Shown here in pieces: positions 36,667-45,296 of a stretch of DNA of 64,000 nucleotides. The notes under the pieces are model-generated. The model saw only the letters and a list, made by a program, of their open reading frames with translations, did no database searches and was not told the origin of the DNA. Position numbers and translations under genes: made by a program. The stretch covers positions 27,074 through 91,073 of the forward strand of contig NZ_JABFNS010000014.1 in NCBI RefSeq assembly GCF_013116825.1, written 5' to 3'. Positions within the stretch are counted from its first letter, which is position 1. The number at the start of each line of letters is the position of its first letter. Source of the DNA: Myxococcus xanthus (lineage in GTDB: Bacteria > Myxococcota > Myxococcia > Myxococcales > Myxococcaceae).

Positions 36667-37461
36667 ATGCAGCCCTATCTGTCCCTGCTCGACCACGTCC
36701 TGCACCATGGGGTGAAGAAGGGCGACCGTACCGGCACGGGGACGCTCAGCGTCTTCGGGCCCCAGCTCCGGTTCGACCTCACGCAAGGCTTCCCGCTCCT
36801 CACCACGAAGAAGGTGCACACGAAGTCCATCCTCCATGAGTTGCTGTGGATGCTCGCGGGGGATACCAACGTGCACACGCTCCAGGCCCAGGGCGTCACC
36901 ATCTGGGACGAGTGGGCCAACGCCGACGGCAGCCTCGGCCCCGTGTACGGGCACCAGTGGCGCTCGTGGACGGCGCCCAACGGCGAGCACATCGACCAGA
37001 TGAAGGCGCTGGTGGAGGGGCTGAAGAAGAACCCCGACTCGCGCCGCCACATCATCAGCGCGTGGAACGTGGCGGACCTGCCTTCCATGAAGCTGCCGCC
37101 CTGCCACGTCCTCTTCCAGTTCTACGTGGCCAACGGGCGGCTGTCCTGCCAGCTCTATCAGCGCAGCGCGGACCTCTTCCTGGGGCTGCCCTTCAACATC
37201 GCTTCGTACTCGCTGCTGACGATGATGGTGGCGCAGGTGACGGGCCTGCAGGCGCACGAGTTCATCCACACCGTGGGCGACGCGCACCTGTACCTGAACC
37301 ACGTGGAGCAGGCGAAGACGCAGCTGTCGCGCGAACCGCGCCCCCTGCCTCGCATGCGCATCAACCCCGAGGTGACGGACCTCTTCGCCTTCAAGTACGA
37401 GGACTTCACGCTCGAAGGCTACGACCCGCACCCCGCCATCAAGGCGCCCGTGGCCGTATGA
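36667..37461 (+). CDS. thyA: Thymidylate synthase
   Basis: Methylates dUMP to dTMP using methylene-tetrahydrofolate. 264 residues, the E. coli ThyA length. [15 protein letters not shown] near the N-terminus, the catalytic Cys in [29 protein letters not shown] (folate and dUMP contacts), and HLYLNHVEQ. The ATG at 36667 gives the usual start (MQPYLSLL); an ATG 9 bp earlier is possible. The stop overlaps the folA start (ATGA). Divergent from the adenosyltransferase gene, across 148 bp where I see no further gene. Confidence 0.98.
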   Translation: MQPYLSLLDHVLHHGVKKGDRTGTGTLSVFGPQLRFDLTQGFPLLTTKKVHTKSILHELLWMLAGDTNVHTLQAQGVTIWDEWANADGSLGPVYGHQWRSWTAPNGEHIDQMKALVEGLKKNPDSRRHIISAWNVADLPSMKLPPCHVLFQFYVANGRLSCQLYQRSADLFLGLPFNIASYSLLTMMVAQVTGLQAHEFIHTVGDAHLYLNHVEQAKTQLSREPRPLPRMRINPEVTDLFAFKYEDFTLEGYDPHPAIKAPVAV

Positions 37462-37937
37462 AGCTGTCCGCCATCGTCGCCATGGCGGCGAACCGTGTCA
37501 TCGGCGCGGGCAACCAGCTCCCGTGGCGGCTGCCCGCGGACCTCGCCCGCTTCAAGCGCATCACCATGGGCCACACCCTGGTGATGGGGCGCAAGACGTA
37601 CGAGTCCATCGGCCGCCCGCTGCCGGGCCGCACCTTCATCGTCGTCACCCGCCAGCGTGACTTCGCGCCCCCGGGCGTCCAGGTGGCGCACTCCGTGGAC
37701 GAAGCGCTCTCCCTGGCAAAGGCCAGCGGCGACTCGGAGGTCTTCATCGCCGGAGGCGCGGACCTCTACGCCCAGACGATGGACCGCGTGCAGCGCATCT
37801 ACCTCACGCGCATCGCCCGGGACTTCCCTGGCGACACCTGGTTCCCCGACGTGGACCTGTCGGGTTGGACATGCGTCCAAGAGCAAGCACATCCCGACGC
37901 CGAGCCCCCCCACACCTTCCTCACCTACGAGCGCTGA
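37458..37937 (+). CDS. folA: Dihydrofolate reductase
   Basis: Regenerates tetrahydrofolate from the dihydrofolate produced by ThyA. 159 residues. [16 protein letters not shown] includes the substrate-binding Trp and Asp; [16 protein letters not shown] is the NADPH motif; [11 protein letters not shown] follows. Its ATG overlaps the thyA stop by 4 bp, the classic thyA-folA coupling that keeps the cycle balanced. Confidence 0.98.
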   Translation: MKLSAIVAMAANRVIGAGNQLPWRLPADLARFKRITMGHTLVMGRKTYESIGRPLPGRTFIVVTRQRDFAPPGVQVAHSVDEALSLAKASGDSEVFIAGGADLYAQTMDRVQRIYLTRIARDFPGDTWFPDVDLSGWTCVQEQAHPDAEPPHTFLTYER

Positions 37938-38045
37938 CCGGCGGCGTCTACATGCATGCCCGGGCGAGGGCGCGCGCCCACATTCCTTCCTTCAAACGTT
38001 AAGCGCACAATCCAGACCTCACCCGTCAGTCCCGAGGAGTTCCGG

Positions 38046-38282
38046 ATGCACACGACGTGGATGCGAGGACTTGGATTGGTTGCGGCGGTGGTGATGATGG
38101 CCTGTGGCGGCCCCGTGGAGGAGGCTCCCGTGGACGAAACGGGCAGCGCCGAGCAGGAGCTGCGCCTGTGTGATTTGCAGGGCCGGTGTGCCGCCAACGA
38201 GGTCTGCGTGGGCGGCCCCGGTGGCACCTGCTACCCGTGCGACCGCTACCCGCAGTACTGCGAAATCATCATCGAGAACTAG
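38046..38282 (+). CDS. Small cysteine-rich lipoprotein
   Basis: 78-residue predicted lipoprotein with no recognised family. The signal peptide ends in the lipobox MMAC (about residues 18-21). The mature part has an acidic linker (VEEAPVDETGS) and a compact C-terminal module with seven cysteines within 32 residues, in the pattern CDLQGRCAANEVCVGGPGG then CYPCDRYPQYC. Such modules are common in exported myxobacterial proteins and are probably disulfide-bonded. A GAGGAG ribosome binding site precedes the ATG. Followed by a hairpin, so monocistronic. Confidence 0.78.
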   Translation: MHTTWMRGLGLVAAVVMMACGGPVEEAPVDETGSAEQELRLCDLQGRCAANEVCVGGPGGTCYPCDRYPQYCEIIIEN

Positions 38283-38298
38283 CGCGAAGGTGAAGCAC

Positions 38299-38332
38299 GA
38301 GGCGCCCGGCCATCCATCCGGCCGGGGGCCTC
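38299..38332 (+). terminator. Hairpin after small lipoprotein gene
   Basis: GAGGC (38299-38303) and CCCGGCC (38305-38311) pair with GGCCGGG (38320-38326) and GCCTC (38328-38332) with one G-G mismatch and an 8-nt loop. It starts 17 bp after the stop codon. No T tract. Confidence 0.6.
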
Positions 38333-38379
38333 CCATCCCGCCGCGTGGCACCTCCTGACGCCATGCACACTTCCACGGG

Positions 38380-38739
38380 ATGCAGACCACCCTCCTCTCT
38401 CGTCCCATCGACGTGCCGTGGCGGACCGCGGCCCTCTCCAGCGCCGCCGTGCTCACGGCCTCCAACGTGGCCGCGCTCGTGGCCAGCCTCCGGCTTGCTC
38501 CCTTGCTGCGTCACCGGCTGCGGCCCCGGTCTCGTGCCCTGCCCGCCCTGGCCGTTGGGGCCACCGCGCTGGGAGCGCTCGCCATCGGCGCGCTCAGCAT
38601 CGGCACCCTGGCCATCCGAGCCCTGACCATTGGCAAGCTGCGGGGTGATGACTGGCAGGTGGATTCACTCCGCGTGGGCTCGCTCCAGGTCGTCGAGACG
38701 ATTGGCCCCACGGGCAGCGCTGGCGTAGGCGCGACCTGA
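38380..38739 (+). CDS. Small protein with pentameric hydrophobic repeats
   Basis: 119-residue protein of unknown function. A hydrophobic N-terminal stretch (about 17-42) may be a TM helix. Residues about 58-85 show a five-residue period (AIGAL, SIGTL, AIRAL, TIGKL), which would build a small pentapeptide-type beta-helix. The C-terminal 30 residues end in DSLRVGSLQVVE and continue the periodic strands. The composition is consistent with real coding. No operon partner: a hairpin lies upstream and an FTR1 gene starts 66 bp downstream. It might be co-expressed with the iron permease, but nothing else supports that. Confidence 0.62.
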   Translation: MQTTLLSRPIDVPWRTAALSSAAVLTASNVAALVASLRLAPLLRHRLRPRSRALPALAVGATALGALAIGALSIGTLAIRALTIGKLRGDDWQVDSLRVGSLQVVETIGPTGSAGVGAT

Positions 38740-38781
38740 GTCCGGCAGATTTTGAAGTTGCTTCGCAAGATTGAAAGGCCA

Positions 38782-38804
38782 CCACCCCACTGGTAGAGGG
38801 GTGG
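38782..38804 (+). promoter_or_regulatory. Hairpin sequestering the FTR1-fusion ribosome binding site
   Basis: CCACCCC (38782-38788) pairs exactly with GGGGTGG (38798-38804) around a 9-nt loop; the right arm is the purine-rich ribosome binding site directly before the ATG at 38806. Folding would hide the translation start. Whether this is control or chance in GC-rich DNA is open. No obvious Fur box was found upstream. Confidence 0.5.
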
Positions 38805-38805
38805 C

Positions 38806-40659
38806 ATGACTCGCGCCGCCTCGCTGCTGCTGTTCCTCCTGCTTGCCTTGCCTATCGCGTCCCGCGCGGACGACGGCGCCTCCGAGGAACGCACGTGGCA
38901 CCGGCTCATCGGCATCCTCCAGTACCTGGAGGCGGACTATCCGCTCGCCATCGAGTCGCAGTCCGCGTTCGAGCTGGCGGAGCAGAAGAGCTTCGCGGCG
39001 GAGGCGGTGGACGCGGCGCGTGGCCTGGGCCCCGCGGCAGCGGCCTTCCTGCCTCGCGTGCAGGACATCCAGGCCCGCGTGGACAAGGGCGAGGACCCTG
39101 ACGGCGTCAGCCGCGACTGCGGTGAGCTGGTGGAGAACCTCGTCACGGCCGGAGGCCTGGCCCGCAGCCCACGCCGCCCGCCGGACCTGGCGCTGGGCCA
39201 GTCGCTGTTCGCCACCAACTGCGCCGCGTGCCATGGCGCCGACGGCAGCGCGAACGTGGCAATCGCCGCCAACATGGAGCCGGCGCCCGCCAACTTCCAG
39301 GACGCGGAGCTGATGGAAGGCCTCACGCCGTACAAGGCCTTCAACACCACCAGCTTCGGCGTGCCCGGCACCGCGATGCCGGCCTACCCCACCCTGTCCG
39401 AGGAGGAGCGCTGGTCGCTGGCCTTCTACGTCTTCACCATGCGCCTGCCCCAGTGCGAGGGCACGCCGCCGCGCGTCTCCCTGGAGCGGCTGGCCAACGC
39501 CACCGACGCGGACCTGGTGAAGGAGTTCGGCCAGGAGAACCTCGCCTGTCTGCGCCGGAAGATGCTGGACGCGGACGAGGAGCGCTCGCTGCTCGCCGCC
39601 CGGGAGAACGTGCAGCAGGCCATGCGCCTGGGCGCCGCGGGTGACATCGCCGGCGCGAAGGCGGCCCTGCTGGACGGCTACCTCAACGGCGTGGAGCCGG
39701 TGGAACCCAAGCTCAGCGCGCGCGACGCGGCGCTGACGCTGAAAATCGAGCAGGGCTTCCTCAAGGCCCGCATGGCGGCGGAGCGCGGCAGCCCGCACCT
39801 CCAGGACGAGGGCCGGGAGCTGCTGGCCCTGCTGGACCAGGCGCGGCGTGACTCGGGCACCACCGCGAGCCTGCTGTCCACGATGTGGCTGACGCTACTC
39901 ATCCTGCTGCGCGAGGGCTTCGAAGCGACCATCATCGTCGCGGCGCTGCTGGCCGCGCTGCGGAAGATGAAGGCCACCGAGCACGCCCGCGTGGTGCACT
40001 TCGGGTGGATTTCCGCGCTCATCGTCGGCGCGCTGTCCTACGTGCTCGGCCGCCACCTGCTGGCCGGCGCCCAGCGCGAGTGGATGGAGGCCATCGCCGC
40101 GCTCGCGGCGGTGGGCATGCTGGTGTACGCGGCGCTGTGGCTCAACGCCCGCTCCAACATCAGCCAGTTCATGGGCGAGCTGCGCGAGAAGATGCAGGGC
40201 GCGCTGGGCCGAGGCAGCATGCTGGGCCTGTTCCTCATCGCCTTCACCGCCGTGCTGCGTGAGAGCTTCGAGACGGCCATCTTCCTTCAGGGGCTCGCGC
40301 TGGACTCGCCACAGGGCGTGGCCTGGGGCGCGCTCGCGGGCGCGGTGGCCATGGTGGTGATGGTCCTCTTCATCAACCGGCTGGGTTACCGCCTGCCGAT
40401 GAAGACGCTCTTCAACGCGTCCACCGTCATCCTGGTCCTCACCGCCGTGATGCTGCTGGGCAAGGGCCTGCACTCGCTGCAGGAAGTCGGCGCGCTGCCG
40501 CTCGCGCCCGTGCCCTTCATCACCGTGGACATGCTGGGCATCTATCCGGACGCGCTCTCGCTCGTCCCCCAGCTCCTGCTGGGCGGCATCCCGCTGGCCA
40601 TCGTGCTGCTGCGCCGCAAGGGCCGCCCCCAGCCTGTTTCCGAGGCCTCCGCTGGTTAG
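38806..40659 (+). CDS. FTR1-type iron permease with N-terminal cytochrome c domain
   Basis: Two modules in 617 residues. A signal peptide (1-21) and helical region lead to a periplasmic c-type cytochrome domain (about 125-215), haem motif CAACH at about 139-143 and a distal Met in TAMPAYPTL. The C-terminal half is an FTR1 ferric permease with seven or so TM helices and two REXXE motifs, REGFE (about 369) and RESFE (about 485), which bind iron. FTR1 importers normally need ferrous oxidation before transport; the attached cytochrome could accept the electron. Cytochrome-FTR1 fusions are known in other proteobacteria. Start ATG 38806. No EfeO or EfeB homologue adjoins. Confidence 0.93.
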   Translation: MTRAASLLLFLLLALPIASRADDGASEERTWHRLIGILQYLEADYPLAIESQSAFELAEQKSFAAEAVDAARGLGPAAAAFLPRVQDIQARVDKGEDPDGVSRDCGELVENLVTAGGLARSPRRPPDLALGQSLFATNCAACHGADGSANVAIAANMEPAPANFQDAELMEGLTPYKAFNTTSFGVPGTAMPAYPTLSEEERWSLAFYVFTMRLPQCEGTPPRVSLERLANATDADLVKEFGQENLACLRRKMLDADEERSLLAARENVQQAMRLGAAGDIAGAKAALLDGYLNGVEPVEPKLSARDAALTLKIEQGFLKARMAAERGSPHLQDEGRELLALLDQARRDSGTTASLLSTMWLTLLILLREGFEATIIVAALLAALRKMKATEHARVVHFGWISALIVGALSYVLGRHLLAGAQREWMEAIAALAAVGMLVYAALWLNARSNISQFMGELREKMQGALGRGSMLGLFLIAFTAVLRESFETAIFLQGLALDSPQGVAWGALAGAVAMVVMVLFINRLGYRLPMKTLFNASTVILVLTAVMLLGKGLHSLQEVGALPLAPVPFITVDMLGIYPDALSLVPQLLLGGIPLAIVLLRRKGRPQPVSEASAG

Positions 40660-40687
40660 GGCGACGCGCGCCCGTCGTTGCGGTAGC

Positions 40688-41458
40688 GTGTCCCAGGTGA
40701 AGGTTTCACGAGCCCACTCCATCGGGTTGGCCATGCTGGTCCTCTCGGGCCCAAACGCCGCTTGGGCGCAGGAGCCCCCCGCGAGCGAGCCCGCCCGGGC
40801 ACCCGCCTCCGAGCTGACGCCGCCTCCCCTGGTTCCAGCCCCGGGCGGCTGGGACGCGCCGACGCGCCGCGACGAAGACGCCGGGGACGACTCCCGCACG
40901 AGCCAGGAGACGGAGGGCACGACCTCCGTCAATGAACAGGCCCTTCCTGGCAAGGCCCGCGCCCGCGCCACGGACCCCGTGCCACGGGTGGCGGTGGAGT
41001 TCCTGGGTGGCGCCGGTGGCGGCATCATCGCGGGCTCCGTGGGCCTCATCACGGGCTTCTTCGTCGGTGCGTCCACGGTGGGCTGCGACGAGTGCAGCAT
41101 CGTCGCGGGCGTCGGTGGATTGACGGGGGTCGTGGTGGGAATCCCGGCCGGGACATGGCTGGGTGGAAAGCTCATGGGCGGCCGGGGCACCTTCCTCGCC
41201 ACCGCGGGCGGCAGCCTCATCGGCTGGGGCGGCACGTTGCTCGGCTCCGCCCTGCTGGGCATCGGAGACAACGAACCCGGCGGCGCGGTGTTCCTGCTGC
41301 TGCTCCCCGTGGTGGGCGCCGTGGCGGGCTACGAGCTGTCATCGCCGGGGGAAGAGCGCCCCGCGCTCACGCGCAAGGCCCCCAGCACGTTCCAGGTGGT
41401 CCCCGTCGCCGGGATGGGCGAACGCGGGCCTCGCCTGGGCCTCGCCGGGAGCTTCTGA
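40688..41458 (+). CDS. Secreted glycine-rich membrane-associated protein (paralogue 1)
   Basis: 256 residues, unknown function. A signal peptide ends at AWAQ (about residue 27), then a 70-residue Pro/Glu/Thr-rich linker, then a Gly/Ala/Val-rich region (about 100-225) with glycine-zipper-like hydrophobic segments such as GGIIAGSVGLITGFFVG. It finishes with FQVVPVAGMG and a terminal LGLAGSF. A C-terminal Phe resembles a barrel-insertion signal. The start is GTG at 40688 after the FTR1 stop (28-bp gap). The next gene is a paralogue of the same layout, with matching tail LGLAGRF. Confidence 0.7.
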   Translation: MSQVKVSRAHSIGLAMLVLSGPNAAWAQEPPASEPARAPASELTPPPLVPAPGGWDAPTRRDEDAGDDSRTSQETEGTTSVNEQALPGKARARATDPVPRVAVEFLGGAGGGIIAGSVGLITGFFVGASTVGCDECSIVAGVGGLTGVVVGIPAGTWLGGKLMGGRGTFLATAGGSLIGWGGTLLGSALLGIGDNEPGGAVFLLLLPVVGAVAGYELSSPGEERPALTRKAPSTFQVVPVAGMGERGPRLGLAGSF

Positions 41459-41502
41459 TTCTGAGGCGAATCACCCCGGGGCATCGGCGCACCTCGGGAG
41501 CT

Positions 41503-41562
41503 CGCTGTTCGGAAATGTCGGGACATTTCGCTGCTCCAAAGTCCCGACATTTCCGAACAGCG
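41503..41562. repeat. Perfect 22-bp inverted repeat
   Basis: The left arm 41503-41524 (from CGCTGTTCGGAAATG to GTCGGGAC) and the right arm 41541-41562 are exact reverse complements, with a 16-nt loop. The left arm plus the loop also forms a nested palindrome, GAAATGTC-GG-GACATTTC. It is richer in A/T than its surroundings. It lies between the two glycine-rich paralogues. It may be a terminator, a REP-like element or a protein site. Confidence 0.85.
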
Positions 41563-41702
41563 CCCCACGGACCTCGCCCCCGCCCCGCGGAGCAGTCCTC
41601 CTGAGACGCGCCGGCGGCGCACCGTCCGTTCAGCGCGAAACCCATCAGGGAGGCGATGGCATCCGTGCCCGCGCCGTGCTCTCACTACGAGCACCAGCGC
41701 CC

Positions 41703-42368
41703 ATGCTCTCCCATCCGAACCGCCCCTTCCTGCTGACGCTCCTGCTGCCCGCCCTCGCGCTCGCCCAGCCAACGGATGAGGCGCCGCGGATGTCAGAGCC
41801 CGTGACGGCCACGCAGCAGCGGCCCTCGGTGGGCCGTCCATCACCGGCCTCTCCCCGGAGGCATCCGTCCCAGGATGCGCCGTTCCCGCTGGGCGCGCGC
41901 CTGGTGGGTGAAACGGTGGGCGGCGCGCTGATTGGCGCCTCGGGCCTCGCGGTGACCTTCCTCGGAGGCGTCCTCGTGTCGGACCGGGTGTCCTGCGGCT
42001 ACAGCGAGTGCCGCTCCGGGAGGAACCTCAGCCTCATCAGCGCTTCGATTGGAATGGGGCTCGGCGCGGCGTCAGGCGTGTACCTGGGAGGCTCGCTGAT
42101 GGATGCACGCGGCGGATTGCTGCCCACGCTGCTGGGCGGACTGGTGGGAACGGCCGCGCCATTGGTCGTCGTGGCGCTGTCGGACGAAGCGTCCTGGGCG
42201 GTCCTCGCCGCCACCTTCGCCGTGCCCGTGGCGACGTCCATCCTCGCGTTCGAGCTGTCCCATGGCGCCTACGAGCGGCGACGCCAGCAGCAGCGCCCCG
42301 TGGTGATGGTGCCCACGGTGAGCCTGGCCCCGGGAGGCGGGGCGCTGGGGCTCGCCGGCCGATTCTAG
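41703..42368 (+). CDS. Secreted glycine-rich membrane-associated protein (paralogue 2)
   Basis: 221 residues, unknown function. Same plan as the preceding gene: signal peptide ending LALAQ (about residue 20), Pro/Ser/Arg linker, Gly/Ala-rich hydrophobic region with GGALIGASGLAVTFLGG, a cysteine pair (SCGYSEC, compare CDEC in paralogue 1), and a final VPTVSLAPGG with LGLAGRF. The start at the ATG 41703 is uncertain because no ribosome binding site is visible; a GTG at 41676 is in frame. The 244 bp upstream include the 22-bp inverted repeat. It overlaps the convergent Nudix-MBL gene by 4 bp. Confidence 0.68.
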   Translation: MLSHPNRPFLLTLLLPALALAQPTDEAPRMSEPVTATQQRPSVGRPSPASPRRHPSQDAPFPLGARLVGETVGGALIGASGLAVTFLGGVLVSDRVSCGYSECRSGRNLSLISASIGMGLGAASGVYLGGSLMDARGGLLPTLLGGLVGTAAPLVVVALSDEASWAVLAATFAVPVATSILAFELSHGAYERRRQQQRPVVMVPTVSLAPGGGALGLAGRF

Positions 42369-43894
42369 GCGCGGAAGTACTGGAGCGACTCCTCACGCAC
42401 GAGGCCTTCCTCCACCAGCTTCTCCAGGGTGGCCAGCGCGCTGCGCTCCGCGAGGGGATGCAGCAGCGGCGGCGTGTCCGCGTAGGCCTGGGACACCACC
42501 TGCGCCAGCGTGGCGCCGTTGGGTGTCACGGACTGGAGGATGAGCGCCTCCCGCGCCGCCCGGTGGTCCAGGTACTCCTGGAGCTTCGCGGGCCCGTCCG
42601 GAATCGGTGAGCCATGCGCCGGGTACAGCGTGCTCACGGGCCAGTCCCGCAGCCGCGCGAGCTGCGTCAGGTAGTCCCGCATGTGCCCCTCCGGCGGGTC
42701 GATGACGATGGTCCCCACGCCGGCCACCATGTCCCCCACCACCGCCGAGCGGCTGCGCTCATCCACGAGGCACACGTGCCCCTGTGCATGCCCCGGCGTG
42801 TGCAGCACGCGCCAGCGCTGCGGCACCGCGCCCGCCAGCTCCAGCACGTCACCGTCCTCCAGCAGCCGCTCCACGGGGAAGTCCAGGCGGTCCGCCGTAC
42901 GCGCGTGGCACCACAGCGGGATGCCCAAGCGCTCCTTCACCGCGCGCGCGCCGCCCACGTGGTCACCGTGATGGTGGGTGAGCACCACCGCCACGGGCCG
43001 CAGCCCCTCCGCCTTCAGGCCCGACACCAGCGACAGCAGCTTCGCGTACTGCTTCACGTCCGCGGCGCCCGGGTCCACGATGAGCAGCTCGCCGTTGCCC
43101 AGCACATACGCGTTGGTATGCGCGGCCGGCGGCAGCGTGGGCGTCTCCAGCGCCACCACGCGCACGCCCTGCTGGAACTCGATGCGCTGCGAGACGTAAC
43201 CCGGGCAGAACGGAGGCGACGCCAGGCGCGCCAGGACGTCGGACGCATCCGTGAAGGAGCCCAGCACCTGGAAGGCATGCACCGCGGGCGGGTGCAGCAG
43301 CGCAGTACCGTCTCCCCACCGAGCCAGGGCATCCGCGGGCGTCACCCAGGCGCCCTCCGTGAGCTCTCCAGGCCACCACTCCGCGCGCGCGTGGGCGGGC
43401 ATCTCCACCAGGTAGAAGCGTGTATCGAAGCGCACGGGCAGCGCCGGCGGCGTCACCCACCGGCCCGCGGCCCGGAAGTCATCCGCGTTCAGCGACAACC
43501 CCTCCGCCCTCAACAGAGCGCCCCACCCCAGCGTCTCGTCCAGGAGCGCCTTGCGCAGCGACGCCACCTTCGCGGCGGACAGCGCCTCGGCGCCGTGGGC
43601 CACCAGCACGCCCGTCTCCTCGAAGAGCTCGCGCGCCGCGGCCGAGCGCAGCGCCGCCTCCTCTCCACTGGCGCCCGCCACCGGCACGTCCGCGTCGGCC
43701 GCGTCCAGCTTGCCGCCGGGAAAGGCGTAGAAGCCGCCCGCGAAGCGAAGCGCCTTGCCGCGCTTCACCCAGAAGACCTCCACGCCCTCCCCCGCGCGCC
43801 GGTACAGCAGCGCCACGGAAGAAGGGCGGGCCTCCACCGGCCTGTGGGTCAGCAGGTCCAGGCCCAGGCCCAGGCCGGGAAGACGCTCGCTCAT
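42365..43894 (-). CDS. Nudix hydrolase-metallo-beta-lactamase fusion protein
   Basis: Two hydrolases in 509 residues. The N-terminal Nudix domain (about 15-235) has GGFYAFPGGKLD and AAARELFEETGVL; the spacing inside the Nudix box is longer than usual, as in NUDT19/NUDT7-type CoA pyrophosphatases. The C-terminal domain (about 260-450) is an MBL fold like LACTB2, with THHHGDHVGGA (zinc ligands), HTPGHAQGHVCL and VVGDMVAG; it ends with a helical/winged region resembling the LACTB2 C-terminus. LACTB2 is a ribonuclease, and NUDT19 cleaves CoA; the joint substrate is unknown. Its ATG overlaps the HD gene stop (ATGA), so both are made together. Confidence 0.88.
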   Translation of the reverse strand: MSERLPGLGLGLDLLTHRPVEARPSSVALLYRRAGEGVEVFWVKRGKALRFAGGFYAFPGGKLDAADADVPVAGASGEEAALRSAAARELFEETGVLVAHGAEALSAAKVASLRKALLDETLGWGALLRAEGLSLNADDFRAAGRWVTPPALPVRFDTRFYLVEMPAHARAEWWPGELTEGAWVTPADALARWGDGTALLHPPAVHAFQVLGSFTDASDVLARLASPPFCPGYVSQRIEFQQGVRVVALETPTLPPAAHTNAYVLGNGELLIVDPGAADVKQYAKLLSLVSGLKAEGLRPVAVVLTHHHGDHVGGARAVKERLGIPLWCHARTADRLDFPVERLLEDGDVLELAGAVPQRWRVLHTPGHAQGHVCLVDERSRSAVVGDMVAGVGTIVIDPPEGHMRDYLTQLARLRDWPVSTLYPAHGSPIPDGPAKLQEYLDHRAAREALILQSVTPNGATLAQVVSQAYADTPPLLHPLAERSALATLEKLVEEGLVREESLQYFRA

Positions 43895-45186
43895 GACTCC
43901 ACCGCCTGGCCGAGGACCCGGCCCATCAACGCATGTGCCTTGTCCGCCTGGTCTGGGCGGACGTACAGCCGGACGAGCCGCACCGCGCCACTGTAGCGCT
44001 GATACAGCGGCGTGTAGCGCGCCACCTCGGTCAGCCGGCCGGTGGAGGCGTCGATGATGAACAGGCTCGGCCCTCGGCCAGACGGCCCGGAGGTGTACTT
44101 GCTGAGCACGTTCTGGGACTCGACGACGTAGTGGTCGAACTTGTGGGACACCAGCGCGCTGCGCAGCACGTCCAGGTCGTAGCCCGTGTCCCGCTCCGTG
44201 AACTGCGCCAGCAGCTTGTAGCCCTGCCGCTGGCTGATGCGCTGGGCCCATGGATTCTTGGAGCGGCGCAGCGTGTACCAGAGCGCCGAATCGTCACAGA
44301 GCAGGAACTCTTCCGGATCCGAAGGAATCTCGAACTCGCCGGGCGACTCCTCGTAATAGCGCCGCAGCATGTAGTCGAAGTTCACGGAGGTGTGGTGCAG
44401 GTACACCGACACGAACATGTGGTAGCGGCTGAGGAGGAAGTCCTCGAAGGCGAAGGCCGCCGCCCGGCTGAGGGCGAGGTAGGCCCGCCCGTCCTTCACG
44501 GCGGGATTGAGGTTGCTGACAATCCAATCCATGTCGTACCGGCCATAGTTGACGCCTGTGTAGAAGGAGTCGCGCAGCAGGTAGTCCATGCGGTCCGCGT
44601 CCAGCTCACCGGAGACGATGGCGCGTAGCAGCGGCGTCCAGTCCACGCCCTGGTGCGTGAAGCCCGGGTCCTTCGGCGGCTTCGCTCCCGACACCAGCGC
44701 CACCGCCGCCATGGGCGTAATCCCCATGCCGCCGAAGTGCTTCTCGATGATGGGCGTCAGCGAGCTGTCGAGGAGGATTTTCGCCGTGTAGTCCTCGTGC
44801 GTGGCCAGCTCGCCCTCCGCGGTGCCGTCCAGCCAGGATGGCAGGCGCAGGAGCGAGCGCTTCGGGGCGATGCGCTCCGAGGCATGCGACAGCGGCATGT
44901 GCCCCAGGTCATGGCAGAGGACCGCCAGACGCACCGCCGCGCAGAAGCGCTCCCGCACGTCCTCCGGCAGCGACGAGCGGGCGGCCACCGCGCCGAACAC
45001 GCGCGAGGCGACATGCATGGCGCCCAAGGAATGGATGTGGCGCGTGTGCGTGGCCCCGGGAAAGGCCAGGTCCCCGAAGCCAAGCTGTCGGACATACCGC
45101 AGCCGCTGGTAGTGCCGGCTGTCGATGACGGCCTTCTCGGGGTCGCTGACCGGGATGGTGCCGTGGATGGGGTCACGGATGCGCAT
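43891..45186 (-). CDS. HD-domain phosphohydrolase (SAMHD1/dGTPase-like)
   Basis: HD-superfamily nucleotide phosphohydrolase, 431 residues. RIRDPIHGTIPVS at the start, QRLRYVRQLGFGDLAFPGATHTRHIHSLG carries the first metal His, LCHDLGHMPLSHASE gives the HD pair, and GELDADRMDYLLRDSFYTG gives the last Asp. This set matches the SAMHD1/YdhJ group acting on (d)NTPs or signalling nucleotides. AAGGG lies upstream of the ATG at 45186, which is why the longer in-frame start at 45231 is rejected. Coupled by a 4-bp overlap to the Nudix-MBL fusion, so three nucleotide-type hydrolase domains lie in one operon. Confidence 0.93.
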   Translation of the reverse strand: MRIRDPIHGTIPVSDPEKAVIDSRHYQRLRYVRQLGFGDLAFPGATHTRHIHSLGAMHVASRVFGAVAARSSLPEDVRERFCAAVRLAVLCHDLGHMPLSHASERIAPKRSLLRLPSWLDGTAEGELATHEDYTAKILLDSSLTPIIEKHFGGMGITPMAAVALVSGAKPPKDPGFTHQGVDWTPLLRAIVSGELDADRMDYLLRDSFYTGVNYGRYDMDWIVSNLNPAVKDGRAYLALSRAAAFAFEDFLLSRYHMFVSVYLHHTSVNFDYMLRRYYEESPGEFEIPSDPEEFLLCDDSALWYTLRRSKNPWAQRISQRQGYKLLAQFTERDTGYDLDVLRSALVSHKFDHYVVESQNVLSKYTSGPSGRGPSLFIIDASTGRLTEVARYTPLYQRYSGAVRLVRLYVRPDQADKAHALMGRVLGQAVES

Positions 45187-45296
45187 GATTCCCTTTCCAT
45201 ACTCCTGGATACCCCCTCGGGAGGTCATCAAACGTACCGCGAACCTTTCCGGGGGGCAGCCGGCCTCACGTGCGGACTGTGATGGAGGCAGGGGAC

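Noticed and set aside
38740..38805. Fur box ahead of the FTR1 fusion
   Set aside because: The sequence has A/T-rich patches but no convincing 19-bp Fur inverted repeat could be made out.
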